This document shows, in pieces, positions 1-5,655 of a stretch of DNA of 5,754 bases. The notes beneath the pieces were generated by a model that was not told the origin of the DNA, did not search any database, and worked only from the letters and a program-made list of their open reading frames with translations. The stretch lies in contig CAYPZL010000272.1 of NCBI GenBank assembly GCA_964415045.1, forward strand, positions 1 through 5,754, in the 5' to 3' direction. The position numbers and the translations under genes are program-made. Source of the DNA: CAYPZL01 sp964415045. Lineage in GTDB: Bacteria > Planctomycetota > Phycisphaerae > Sedimentisphaerales > Anaerobacaceae. Positions within the stretch are counted from its first letter, which is position 1. Every line of letters starts with the position of its first letter.

Positions 1-108
1 CTGGCCTCGGTCGGTACGAACCTGACCAACGTCTCGACGCTCACCATCGGCATCGAGAATGGCACGGGCGTCCTGTACGTCGACCACATGATCCTGACCC
101 GACCTTAA
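1..108 (+). CDS. C-terminal end of a secreted or surface repeat protein (partial)
   Basis: The window opens inside a gene. Reading from base 1 gives 35 codons ending in TAA, with a tail that reads ...LTIGIENGTGVLYVDHMILTRP. This pattern (a T-I-G-I strand, a short Gly-rich turn, then V-L-Y-V-D-x-x-x-L at the extreme C-terminus) is the usual last beta-strand pair of the jelly-roll, LamG- or carbohydrate-binding-like domains that end many large extracellular proteins of Phycisphaerae planctomycetes. That match is from memory of the family, not a search. The real start lies upstream of the window, so length, signal peptide and other domains cannot be seen. A strong terminator about 60 bases after the stop shows this is the last gene of its transcript. 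The reading frame is solid; the family is moderately sure and the substrate unknown. Confidence 0.7.
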   Translation: MASVGTNLTNVSTLTIGIENGTGVLYVDHMILTRP

Positions 109-128
109 CCGGAGCCGGGCACAGGACA

Positions 129-142
129 GTGACGTAGGTCAC
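129..142. repeat. Short inverted repeat GTGAC-N4-GTCAC
   Basis: Two perfect 5-base arms, gtgac and gtcac, are separated by gtag in the 3' untranslated stretch between the surface-protein stop and its terminator. It could be a small RNA hairpin upstream of the terminator or a protein-binding half-site pair. It is short enough to arise by chance, and no gene starts just downstream on the + strand. Confidence 0.25.
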
Positions 143-169
143 ACGAACGCGAATGGTAGTGTTCCACCA

Positions 170-204
170 GGGCTGCAAGCGCTGCTTGCAGCCCTTCTTT
201 TTGT
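170..204 (+). terminator. Intrinsic (rho-independent) terminator
   Basis: A perfect 11-bp stem (gggctgcaagc at 170-180 and gcttgcagccc at 184-194) with a 3-base loop is followed directly by a T-rich run (ttctttttgt, 195-204). This is a textbook intrinsic terminator for the gene ending at 108. On the opposite strand the hairpin is followed by tggtggaac rather than a T-run, so it should stop transcription only in the + direction and would not serve the sulfatase remnant arriving from the right. Confidence 0.9.
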
Positions 205-245
205 CTGCCTGGCCGAGAGCGACGGCAACGTGATCACCAATCGAT

Positions 246-690
246 TCAGAAATCGCGAAACGGACCGCGCGGCTCGACTTGCTCCATGGATTCCTTCCAC
301 GCCGCGAACCGTGCCTTGAGATACTTCAATATATCGGGCCGCTGCCCGGAGAGATCGTTCCGCTCACCGACGTCGTGCGAAAGATCGAACAAGCCCGTAC
401 CACGCTGCGACTGGACCCACTTCCAGTGCCCCACGCGTGCGGCCCTGTCGCCGCGGCGCTCCCAGAACATCTCCTCGTGAGGTGACTCACACTGCCCCGT
501 CAGAATCGGTATCGTCGCGAGGACGCTCGGCGCCGGCGACTCGAAGGATCGTGGGAAAGACTTCCAGAGACGTGAGAAACTCCCGGCACACGCTGCCGCC
601 CAGGACCACGTCCGGCCAGCGCACCAGGAACGGAACCCGCAAACCGCCCTCAAACATCTGCGACTTGCCGCCTCGCTGTCGGCAGTGAAG
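246..690 (-). pseudogene. Sulfatase (arylsulfatase family) remnant: 5'-truncated and frameshifted
   Basis: Two adjacent - strand frames each encode part of the C-terminal region of a secreted sulfatase. The upstream piece, which stops at 487, reads GGKSQMFEGGLRVPFLVRWP, then CREFLTSLEVFPTILRVAGAERP: the family's post-catalytic stretch. The downstream piece, about 540 to 246, reads IPILTGQCESPHEEMFWERR, then RVGHWKWV, GLFDLSHDVGERNDLS and a final EPRGPFRDF: the usual C-terminal subdomain and ending. Joining them needs a frame change near 505-520 (net +1 or -2 modulo 3), and the segment normally joining them (a D-G-x-D-xx-P-like stretch) is shortened. The N-terminal half, with the Cys/Ser-x-Pro/Ala-x-Arg site converted to formylglycine and the metal ligands, is absent: homology stops near 690 and the frame meets an in-frame TAG just beyond. 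No active enzyme can be made. Family identity is firm from the motifs; the substrate cannot be told. Confidence 0.88.
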
Positions 691-724
691 ACACAAGAGA
701 CACTGTCTCTAAACGAGGCGGTAA
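665..724. repeat. Nested fold-back inverted repeat at the sulfatase break
   Basis: The outer arms ttgccgcctcg (665-675) and cgaggcggtaa (714-724) are complementary at 10 of 11 positions, and the odd pair would be a G-U wobble in + strand RNA. Inside lies a perfect 6-base pair of arms, agagac (696-701) and gtctct (705-710), with a 3-base loop. The left outer arm overlaps the Gly-Gly-Lys codons where sulfatase homology begins; the right arm lies outside the homology. The structure therefore straddles the point where the gene was cut. It has no T-run and is not a standard terminator. Confidence 0.6.
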
Positions 725-799
725 TGGGATGCGAAATACAAAGAAGACTTGTTACGCGAGACCGTCGGAGTGAGATGCGCGCCGGCAAGGGTTCGCTCC

Positions 800-871
800 C
801 TATTGCCTGTCTTGGGTCACCGTTACCAGGAAAAGGACAATGGCTCCCAATATGATCAACACCAGATCCAT
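800..871 (-). CDS. Possible 23-residue membrane peptide
   Basis: A short frame starting at ATG 871 encodes MDLVLIILGAIVLFLVTVTQ followed by DRQ and a TAG stop. It is almost wholly one hydrophobic helix with an acidic N-terminus and a polar, mixed-charge tail, as in single-span small membrane proteins. A purine-rich gaaaggg lies 7 bases before the ATG, a weak to fair ribosome binding site. The frame is open upstream for about 97 more codons, but that extension is rich in Arg, Ala and Cys with no recognisable features, so I chose the ATG that begins the hydrophobic helix. Single-span accessory subunits such as KdpF have similar size and shape, but no kdp genes are here, so I give no function. 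It may be chance. Confidence 0.35.
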   Translation of the reverse strand: MDLVLIILGAIVLFLVTVTQDRQ

Positions 872-1160
872 CTTCACACCCTTTCGTCTGTTGCAGCCGT
901 TTTTCGTTTCTTCGGCTCCATCAGTAAAAGGCAGCGCGGCAGCAAGGAGTAACGCATCCGCCCGGCGTGCGGCACACAACCGTGCGGCTAAAACGGCGAC
1001 GTTTTCCCGTCGGTGTCGCAGGTCGAAACAAGGCCCTATTTTCCCGCCCGATTTGTGTTGCTCGCGCCCGTTGCAGTGCCTTTTAGAGATAGACGGGAAG
1101 CGCAATATCGCTTTCCGAGAGCCAAGGACGCAACAGACGGATGTGTCCGAGGAGGATACC
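872..1160. other. Stretch without a convincing gene
   Basis: These 289 bases separate the possible small membrane peptide (- strand) from the 104-residue gene (+ strand), so they should hold the divergent control region for both. I see an 8-base direct repeat cgtgcggc (966-973 and 981-988) and a small perfect inverted repeat aaaacg-gcga-cgtttt (990-1005). I found no pair of -35 and -10 boxes good enough to call on either strand. Frames open through this stretch give low-complexity Arg/Ala-rich translations and are not believable genes. Confidence 0.5.
1150..1155 (+). promoter_or_regulatory. Strong Shine-Dalgarno site for the 104-residue gene
   Basis: A perfect AGGAGG lies 5 bases before the ATG at 1161. 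It decides the start, because the same frame is open back to 840 and could otherwise be read as a 211-residue protein with an unconvincing N-terminus. Confidence 0.75.
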
Positions 1161-1475
1161 ATGTTTGAAGAGTATCGCCAGACTCATGATTTGCTCGTGG
1201 ATTACGCCGAAACCCTGCGAGACGGCAGCCTTCCGACGTTTCTCAAATCCCTGACCCGATTCGAGGCGCGCCACATCGTGCCGGCCCCGCATTTTTGGAA
1301 GGCGGCGGAAATCGTCCGCGTTCTCAACTGCGTCGCTTTTGCCGAGGGCATAACCCACCCCAGCCTGGATCTTTTCATCAGCCGGGTGGACGCCAAGATC
1401 GCTTCCCGGTCCAAGAGAGCCAGAGAGCCGGCGCACGTGAAACGCAGGCGCGGCGCTCCCGACCAGAGCAAATAA
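1161..1475 (+). CDS. Hypothetical protein, 104 residues, basic C-terminal tail
   Basis: I do not recognise this protein. It begins MFEEYRQTHDLLVDYAETLR and looks mainly alpha-helical and soluble, with no signal peptide or membrane segment. The middle (about residues 30-75) is a mixed helical region with HFWKAAEIVRVLNCVAFAEG followed by ITHPSLDLFISRVDAKI. The last 24 residues are strongly basic (SRSKRAREPAHVKRRR...), which suggests contact with nucleic acid or an acidic partner; this is inference only. The start rests on the AGGAGG at 1150-1155, and codon third positions are mostly G or C, as in neighbouring real genes. It stands alone, converging on the DUF1028 gene with 81 bases between the stops. 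No clear hairpin-plus-T-run terminator is visible in that gap. Confidence 0.68.
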   Translation: MFEEYRQTHDLLVDYAETLRDGSLPTFLKSLTRFEARHIVPAPHFWKAAEIVRVLNCVAFAEGITHPSLDLFISRVDAKIASRSKRAREPAHVKRRRGAPDQSK

Positions 1476-1556
1476 GGAAGTAGAGTTTTGCAAAAGTTCA
1501 GTAAGGAAAACAGATCGAACGTGCCGGTACCCGTCGCGTGGGGCGCTTCGTCCCGG

Positions 1557-2417
1557 CTATTTATTCGCCTGCGAGGCGGAGGTAGATTCCGTTTTGTGGT
1601 TCATCCGGGGACATGGATGCTCGAACGGCAGCCGCCCGCCACGCCACGATCCCTTGGCCTCGTGTTCCATCGCGGCGTACTTCTGCGCCAGTTCGATCAC
1701 CGCATCGTCGCTCTCGTCCACGTAGAGCTCAAGCCAGTGGCCCTCGACGCCCTCCCTGGCGACGCGAATCCCGGCGGCCAGGCGGCCCCGATGGTCCCCG
1801 CCGGCACAGTCGCCGGCGATCAGCGCCGCCATCAGGCGGTCCGCCAGGCTGCCCTCGGTTTGCTCGTAGGCCCGGGCCATGGCAAACACGACGTCGGCGC
1901 CGACCAGCGTGTTGCCCTGGCAGGCGTAATACCTTCCGGTCATCGCGCCCCACCAGATCCCGGAAGGATCGGCCTTTGCCGGGTTGCGGTTGGCCGCCCG
2001 GCCGGACATGTCGATGATGGCCAGTTGCCGCTTGTCCCGCCGGACGTCATCCCGCAGCAGTTCGGACAGAACCTGCTCGGGCAAATGCCCCTCGGCCAGA
2101 AGATCCAGGGCGCGTCGACCCCACTTGGGATTGTGCCAATGCTGCGTGCAGAACGCCCCGACGCCCGCCCGCACGTAGGGAACGACTTTTCCCACCGCCG
2201 GATACTTGCTGGCCACGGCCGCGCCGCAAACGCCTCCATTCGGATCGACGGCCACGATGGAAAACGTCCCGGACACCTCCGGTTGCCGAGGTCCAGAAGA
2301 ACGTCCCTTCCGTGAGATTTCCGAGGCAACGTCCCCCGTTTCACATCCGGCCAAAGCCGCAAGCATGACGCACGCGGCGACAGAACATGCTACGATTCCC
2401 GGCAAAGAGCAACGCAT
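1557..2417 (-). CDS. DUF1028 family lipoprotein (putative Ntn-hydrolase-like fold)
   Basis: A 286-residue protein. Residues 1-24 form a lipoprotein signal peptide: Met-Arg start, a hydrophobic run to LAALAG, then Cys25 in a good lipobox (L-A-G-C), so it should be lipid-anchored outside the cytoplasm. A polar linker follows to Gly50, and the DUF1028 domain begins TFSIVAVDP (51-59), then GAAVASKYPAVGKVVPYVRAG, CQGNTLVG (166-173), the ARAYEQTEGSLADRLMAAL helix and AGDCAGGDHRGR (201-212), all hallmark segments in the expected order. The C-terminus has about 30 extra polar residues. Biochemical function of DUF1028 is unknown; as I recall it is grouped with N-terminal nucleophile hydrolases, and Thr51 sits where such a nucleophile would be. 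The frame opens 17 codons earlier (2468), but the ATG at 2417 gives a normal signal peptide and has GGGAG 8 bases upstream. It appears to be transcribed alone. Confidence 0.88.
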   Translation of the reverse strand: MRCSLPGIVACSVAACVMLAALAGCETGDVASEISRKGRSSGPRQPEVSGTFSIVAVDPNGGVCGAAVASKYPAVGKVVPYVRAGVGAFCTQHWHNPKWGRRALDLLAEGHLPEQVLSELLRDDVRRDKRQLAIIDMSGRAANRNPAKADPSGIWWGAMTGRYYACQGNTLVGADVVFAMARAYEQTEGSLADRLMAALIAGDCAGGDHRGRLAAGIRVAREGVEGHWLELYVDESDDAVIELAQKYAAMEHEAKGSWRGGRLPFEHPCPRMNHKTESTSASQANK

Positions 2418-2494
2418 CTCTTCCACTCCCAATAGACACAGCCCGTTCTTGTTGGCACACTCTCGCACGAATTGTGATCAATCTTCGCCTCGTT

Positions 2495-2621
2495 TGTCAT
2501 CCCTTCGCCAATACTCAGGGCAGGCTCTGAACGAAGCGCCGCGGAGTGAAGGATCTGGGCCAGGCCGGAAGGAAACTCCCCATTCTCAGGCGAGATCCTT
2601 CGCCTGCGGCTCAGGATGACA
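2495..2621. repeat. 127-bp palindromic interspersed element (MITE- or REP-like)
   Basis: Ends are perfect 8-base inverted copies, tgtcatcc (2495-2502) and ggatgaca (2614-2621). Inside, gaaggatct (2548-2556) faces agatccttc (2593-2601). The right arm, from agatccttc to ggatgaca, is complementary to a left arm that matches in blocks: tgtcatcc, ctga, gccgcgg-like bases and gaaggatct. The left arm has about 20 extra bases after tgtcatcc. The TGTCATCC-TGAG-CGAAGGATCT theme is one I remember as a dispersed intergenic palindrome in many environmental bacterial genomes. It has no coding capacity. It fills most of the gap after the methyltransferase stop and before the DUF1028 start, and as RNA it would fold strongly, so it may also affect termination of the upstream operon. 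Confidence 0.75.
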
Positions 2622-2656
2622 GAGTCCTATCATGCAAGAATTCTCCCTAATCTACA

Positions 2657-3313
2657 CTATTCGAGGACGCCCCTGATTAACATATGCCGTTCGCTGACCG
2701 TGCGGACTTCGAGATCGAGATTCGCCCGGCGCAACTGCTCTTCGATCTCCTCTGTCGTGAAAGCGGCCAGCAGCGAATTGTAGAAATCGCTCTTGAGTAT
2801 CTCCGGTTCGCCGGCGGAGACGGATTCGACGATATCGCGAGCGTCCTGTTTCGATTGCGGGCGAAACAAATCCATCACATAAATCCGGGGCCGGCCGCGC
2901 GCCAGGCGTTTGGCCTCCTCCCAAAAAACCAACGGATCGGGCAGATGATGGAGCAGATCCTTGGAGACAATCGCATCGAACTTCGCGTCCGCCAGCGACA
3001 GCCCCGGGAGTCGGCCCTTGACCAGAGTAATCTGCTGCGTCAGACCCGCTTGCCGCACGGCCTTTGCCGCCGCGCCCAACATCGCATCGGAAGCATCGAC
3101 GGCGGTAACGTGAACCGAAGGCCGGGCCTGCACCATCCGGATGGGAATGTCCGCCGGCCCACAGCCAAGATCGAGAACGTTCGCACAGTCCCGATCGCAG
3201 TCGGCCCAAAAACCATCGACGAACATCTGGTTCGACGACGAGAAATCCGCCAGCGCATAGGCTTCGGCCTGCTCCTCATCGTCCATCACCTCCGGTTCAA
3301 GAACTCTCTCCAT
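2657..3313 (-). CDS. Class I SAM-dependent methyltransferase
   Basis: A 218-residue protein with a Rossmann-type methyltransferase core of the Methyltransf_11/25 type. Motif I is VLDLGCGPADIPI (46-58), the Gly-rich loop that holds S-adenosylmethionine; the acidic residue that binds the ribose is Asp73 in VTAVDASDAML; the motif IV region is FDAIVSKDLLHHLPDP (112-127), with the double His seen in many small-molecule methyltransferases. Residues 140-185 form a variable cap or substrate region, and the protein ends on a normal last strand (RTVSERHMLIRG). There is no signal peptide, so it is cytoplasmic. The acceptor cannot be told. It starts 13 bases after the TPR lipoprotein stop, so the two are very likely one transcript. 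The ATG at 3313 has a poor ribosome binding site (gggtgtgtcgag); Met10 (3286) is preceded by GGAGG only 2 bases away, too close, so I kept 3313. Translation may be coupled to the upstream gene. Confidence 0.9.
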   Translation of the reverse strand: MERVLEPEVMDDEEQAEAYALADFSSSNQMFVDGFWADCDRDCANVLDLGCGPADIPIRMVQARPSVHVTAVDASDAMLGAAAKAVRQAGLTQQITLVKGRLPGLSLADAKFDAIVSKDLLHHLPDPLVFWEEAKRLARGRPRIYVMDLFRPQSKQDARDIVESVSAGEPEILKSDFYNSLLAAFTTEEIEEQLRRANLDLEVRTVSERHMLIRGVLE

Positions 3314-3326
3314 CTCGACACACCCG

Positions 3327-5531
3327 TCATTTGATTCGTAGCTGGCAATACTCCCGCAGAGGCTTGCGGATGTCGATCAGATCGTCCTCGGCGCCAAGAT
3401 AACTCCGCAGGAAACCGACCATCTTGTCCGTCTGCTCGTAGCCCGCCGGATAGGCGAACAGGTACTTTACGGCATTGTCCACGGCTTCGCCCGCCGCGCC
3501 GGCGTCCTGGGCACGCCGCATGCGTACGACAAAGCGATGTCCATGTTTCTTGCAGGCCGTTTCAAGAGGACGTTTGAGCTTGCCGGCAAGAGATTCCACG
3601 GCTTCCTGGATCAACGTCGCATCATCGGGCATTTCCAGCGGGTCTTCCGGGACGTTTCGGGCCGGATCGGCCGCCACGAAATGGTCGCTGCGCTTGTGGG
3701 CGACCTCCAGACCCTCGGCCAGCATCAATTCGCCCGTGGCGGCATCGGTCATCTTGAGCATGCAGTGGACGCGGGCCATCCAGGTAACGGTCTGGATGGG
3801 ATACGTGTGCTGGACCATGTTCGGGACGAGCACCTCCTGCGGCGTGGCCGCCAATCGCAGCTCCGCGGCCCCGACGTCGGTAGCCGCGTTCACCAGACGC
3901 TGTCGCCATTCGGCCACGTCGGCGCGGGCCTTCCGCTTCCTGGCCTGGGCGGCCGCATCGTCGGGATCGGCATGCTCGTAGCGTGCCAAGCGGGCCTCGG
4001 CCTCGCCCAGCCTCAGCCGGGACCGCTCGAGGTCGGTCAGAGCCGCATCCACCTCCGCCGCTGCCTGAACGTAGTCCGGATTGGGCTCGGCGCGAAAGCC
4101 GTCCTGATAGGTGGAATGGCCTTCTCCGGTCTGTTTGGTTTCCTGTATCACCCGGCCCTCGAGCACCTGTCCCGCGAGCATCGCATCGGCCCGATCTGCG
4201 GGCTTGGGGTTCTGTGGGTCGGCTGCCTCCTGAGGTTGGGCCCGTTCCACCAGCACCACATTTGCCGGCCGGACCCGCGTGAACTGCTCCAGGGTCGCCG
4301 AGCTCAGTGCGTTGGCGATGCCCTGGTGCTCCGGCGCCGCTTTGAAACCGGCGAACTCGACTGTATACTGAACGTCCCGGCGCACCTGACCGGCACACTG
4401 TCCCAGCAGGCGGCGGGCCTCGAAATCGTCGGGCTGATAACCTAATGCGGCCGCCGCGTGCAGGACGGCACACCCGCCAATCCCGACGGCCAAATGCTCT
4501 CGCGAAGCCTCCAGATGATCCGCTGCCAGCCTCGCACGCGCCTCGGCCATCAGGCCGTCCACGCCGCCGTGCCCTTTCAACAGGCCGTGACTCTTGCGAA
4601 ACAGGCCAAGCGCCGCGGCGTACTGCCCCGCTTCCATCGCCCGCCGGCCCTGTGCGATCCATCGGTCGCAGACCGCGCGACGCGCCCGGCCCAGCAGATC
4701 GGGCAACTCGGCGTGTTCCGGGTACAGCTTATGCGCCCGCTCCAGGACGCGGAGCGCCTCCTCGCAATCGCCGCCGGCCAGCAGCGCTTTGCCACGTACA
4801 ATCAAACCGGCGGCCTCCCGCCGGTTTCTGACCGTACGCACGACGGACTGGGCCTCACTGCCATTGTCGCGAAATCCAAGGGCCGTTTGCGCCTCGGCCT
4901 GCGCCGCCTCCAGATCGTTGCCCCGCAGCCGGTCTTGCGCCCGCGCGAGATGATACCGGTACGCCCGCTCCTTGATCCGCTTCAGATCGCCGTCTCCGCC
5001 GGGCAACGTCCGGTACAGGCCCAACGCCTCGCCCATCCGCTCCACCGCGGCGGGCCACTGCCTCTGCTCGGCCAGCGATAGAGCCTCGGCCCGGAGTTTC
5101 TCCGCCTCGGCAATCGCCTGCTCCAGACGCCCGAGAAACACCCGGTACGTTTGTTCTTCAGGGCAATACGCGATGCAGCGTTCGATCTGCATCTTCGCCG
5201 CCCCTAAATCGGCGCGGGCAAAGCACTCCTCGGCACGCTGATAGAAATACGGGGCCGACTCCCTCTTGACGGCTTCGAGCTTCTCGCGATAGCGCTGGGC
5301 GGTCTTCTCGTTGTGCCCTTTCTCGGCCAGCGCCACGGCCTCTTCCAGCTTCTCGATGGCTCGCTCGTATTGCCCCTCCTCCGAGAGCCTGGTTCCCCTC
5401 TTGTACGCCTTCTGATGGGCGCAGCCCGCCCCGGCCCAGAGCACCGACAGCACCGCCAGGCCCCACAGAAAAACACGCGTCTGGAAGTGCCTGCTCTTAC
5501 CGGTCCTTTCCGCAGGTCCTGTTCGTACCAT
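3327..5531 (-). CDS. TPR-type lipoprotein with a coiled coil and a possible CsgG/LpoB-like domain
   Basis: A 734-residue protein. A basic N-terminus (to about residue 19), a hydrophobic run FLWGLAVLSVLWAGAG and Cys37 make a lipoprotein signal peptide, although the lipobox (G-A-G-C) lacks the usual Leu at -3. Residues 41-380 are helical repeats of TPR character, e.g. GTRLSEEGQYERAIEKLEEA (46-65), GKALLAGGDCEEALRVLERA (247-266) and GRRAMEAGQYAAALGLFRKS (295-314). From 387 to 660 the composition changes to beta-alpha: YTVEFAGF, a helix, VVLVERA (425-431), DAMLAGQVLEGRV (449-461), then WMARVHCMLKMTDAATGELM (584-603) and a closing helix (637-657). This order resembles CsgG/LpoB-type envelope domains, which is inference. 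A charged coiled coil (about 487-560) interrupts it. The last 70 residues look like another helical repeat. The start is supported by AAGGTGG 6 bases upstream. Likely a periplasmic or outer-membrane scaffold; it is first in an operon with the methyltransferase. Confidence 0.85.
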   Translation of the reverse strand: MVRTGPAERTGKSRHFQTRVFLWGLAVLSVLWAGAGCAHQKAYKRGTRLSEEGQYERAIEKLEEAVALAEKGHNEKTAQRYREKLEAVKRESAPYFYQRAEECFARADLGAAKMQIERCIAYCPEEQTYRVFLGRLEQAIAEAEKLRAEALSLAEQRQWPAAVERMGEALGLYRTLPGGDGDLKRIKERAYRYHLARAQDRLRGNDLEAAQAEAQTALGFRDNGSEAQSVVRTVRNRREAAGLIVRGKALLAGGDCEEALRVLERAHKLYPEHAELPDLLGRARRAVCDRWIAQGRRAMEAGQYAAALGLFRKSHGLLKGHGGVDGLMAEARARLAADHLEASREHLAVGIGGCAVLHAAAALGYQPDDFEARRLLGQCAGQVRRDVQYTVEFAGFKAAPEHQGIANALSSATLEQFTRVRPANVVLVERAQPQEAADPQNPKPADRADAMLAGQVLEGRVIQETKQTGEGHSTYQDGFRAEPNPDYVQAAAEVDAALTDLERSRLRLGEAEARLARYEHADPDDAAAQARKRKARADVAEWRQRLVNAATDVGAAELRLAATPQEVLVPNMVQHTYPIQTVTWMARVHCMLKMTDAATGELMLAEGLEVAHKRSDHFVAADPARNVPEDPLEMPDDATLIQEAVESLAGKLKRPLETACKKHGHRFVVRMRRAQDAGAAGEAVDNAVKYLFAYPAGYEQTDKMVGFLRSYLGAEDDLIDIRKPLREYCQLRIK

Positions 5532-5537
5532 TTCGCC

Positions 5538-5544
5538 CCACCTT
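5538..5544 (-). promoter_or_regulatory. Shine-Dalgarno site for the TPR lipoprotein gene
   Basis: On the - strand AAGGTGG lies 6 bases before the ATG at 5531. It supports that start. No other in-frame start upstream has a comparable site. Confidence 0.6.
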
Positions 5545-5627
5545 TCTGAGCCTCATACGCCAATCCAGCCTCCGCCGCAGCTCCGCTGCATCGCCCGCGA
5601 CGCACCAAATCGACGTGGCTCCGTCAC

Positions 5628-5655
5628 ATTCTACCGTTCTCACCGCTACGGGCAA
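5628..5655 (-). promoter_or_regulatory. Candidate sigma70-type promoter for the lipoprotein-methyltransferase operon
   Basis: On the - strand TTGCCC (5655-5650; 4 of 6 against TTGACA) is followed after 16 bases by TAGAAT (5633-5628; 5 of 6 against TATAAT). Transcription would start near 5621 and give a leader of about 90 bases before the ATG at 5531. Planctomycete promoters are often weakly conserved, so this is a best candidate only. Confidence 0.35.

Noticed and set aside
697..788. Continuation of the sulfatase N-terminal half upstream of 690
   Set aside because: None of the three - strand frames shows sulfatase motifs there, and the frame that carries GGKSQMFEGG meets a TAG just upstream.
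840..1160. N-terminal extension of the 104-residue protein to a 211-residue protein
   Set aside because: The extension is low-complexity Arg/Ala/Ser, its ATG at 840 has no good ribosome binding site, and a perfect AGGAGG precedes the internal ATG at 1161.
1083..1493. 136-residue frame on the - strand over the 104-residue gene
   Set aside because: It overlaps the + strand gene almost completely, lacks recognisable motifs, and has no ribosome binding site comparable to that of the + strand gene.
1510..1570. Terminator between the convergent genes ending at 1475 and 1557
   Set aside because: Short GC-rich arms (gccgg/cccggc; cgcct/aggcg) are present, but the stems are only about 5 bases and no proper T-run follows on either strand.
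1488..2315. Long + strand frame (275 residues) opposite the DUF1028 gene
   Set aside because: Mirror frame of a GC-rich gene. The translation is a His/Pro/Arg-rich shadow with no family pattern, while the - strand shows clear DUF1028 motifs and a lipoprotein leader.
2684..3334. 216-residue + strand frame opposite the methyltransferase
   Set aside because: Antisense shadow. The methyltransferase motifs on the - strand are unmistakable.
3537..4445. 302-residue + strand and 346-residue - strand frames inside the TPR lipoprotein gene
   Set aside because: High GC content opens several alternative frames. Both translations are Gly/Arg/Pro-rich and lack motifs, while the 734-residue frame has a leader, repeats and a good start site.
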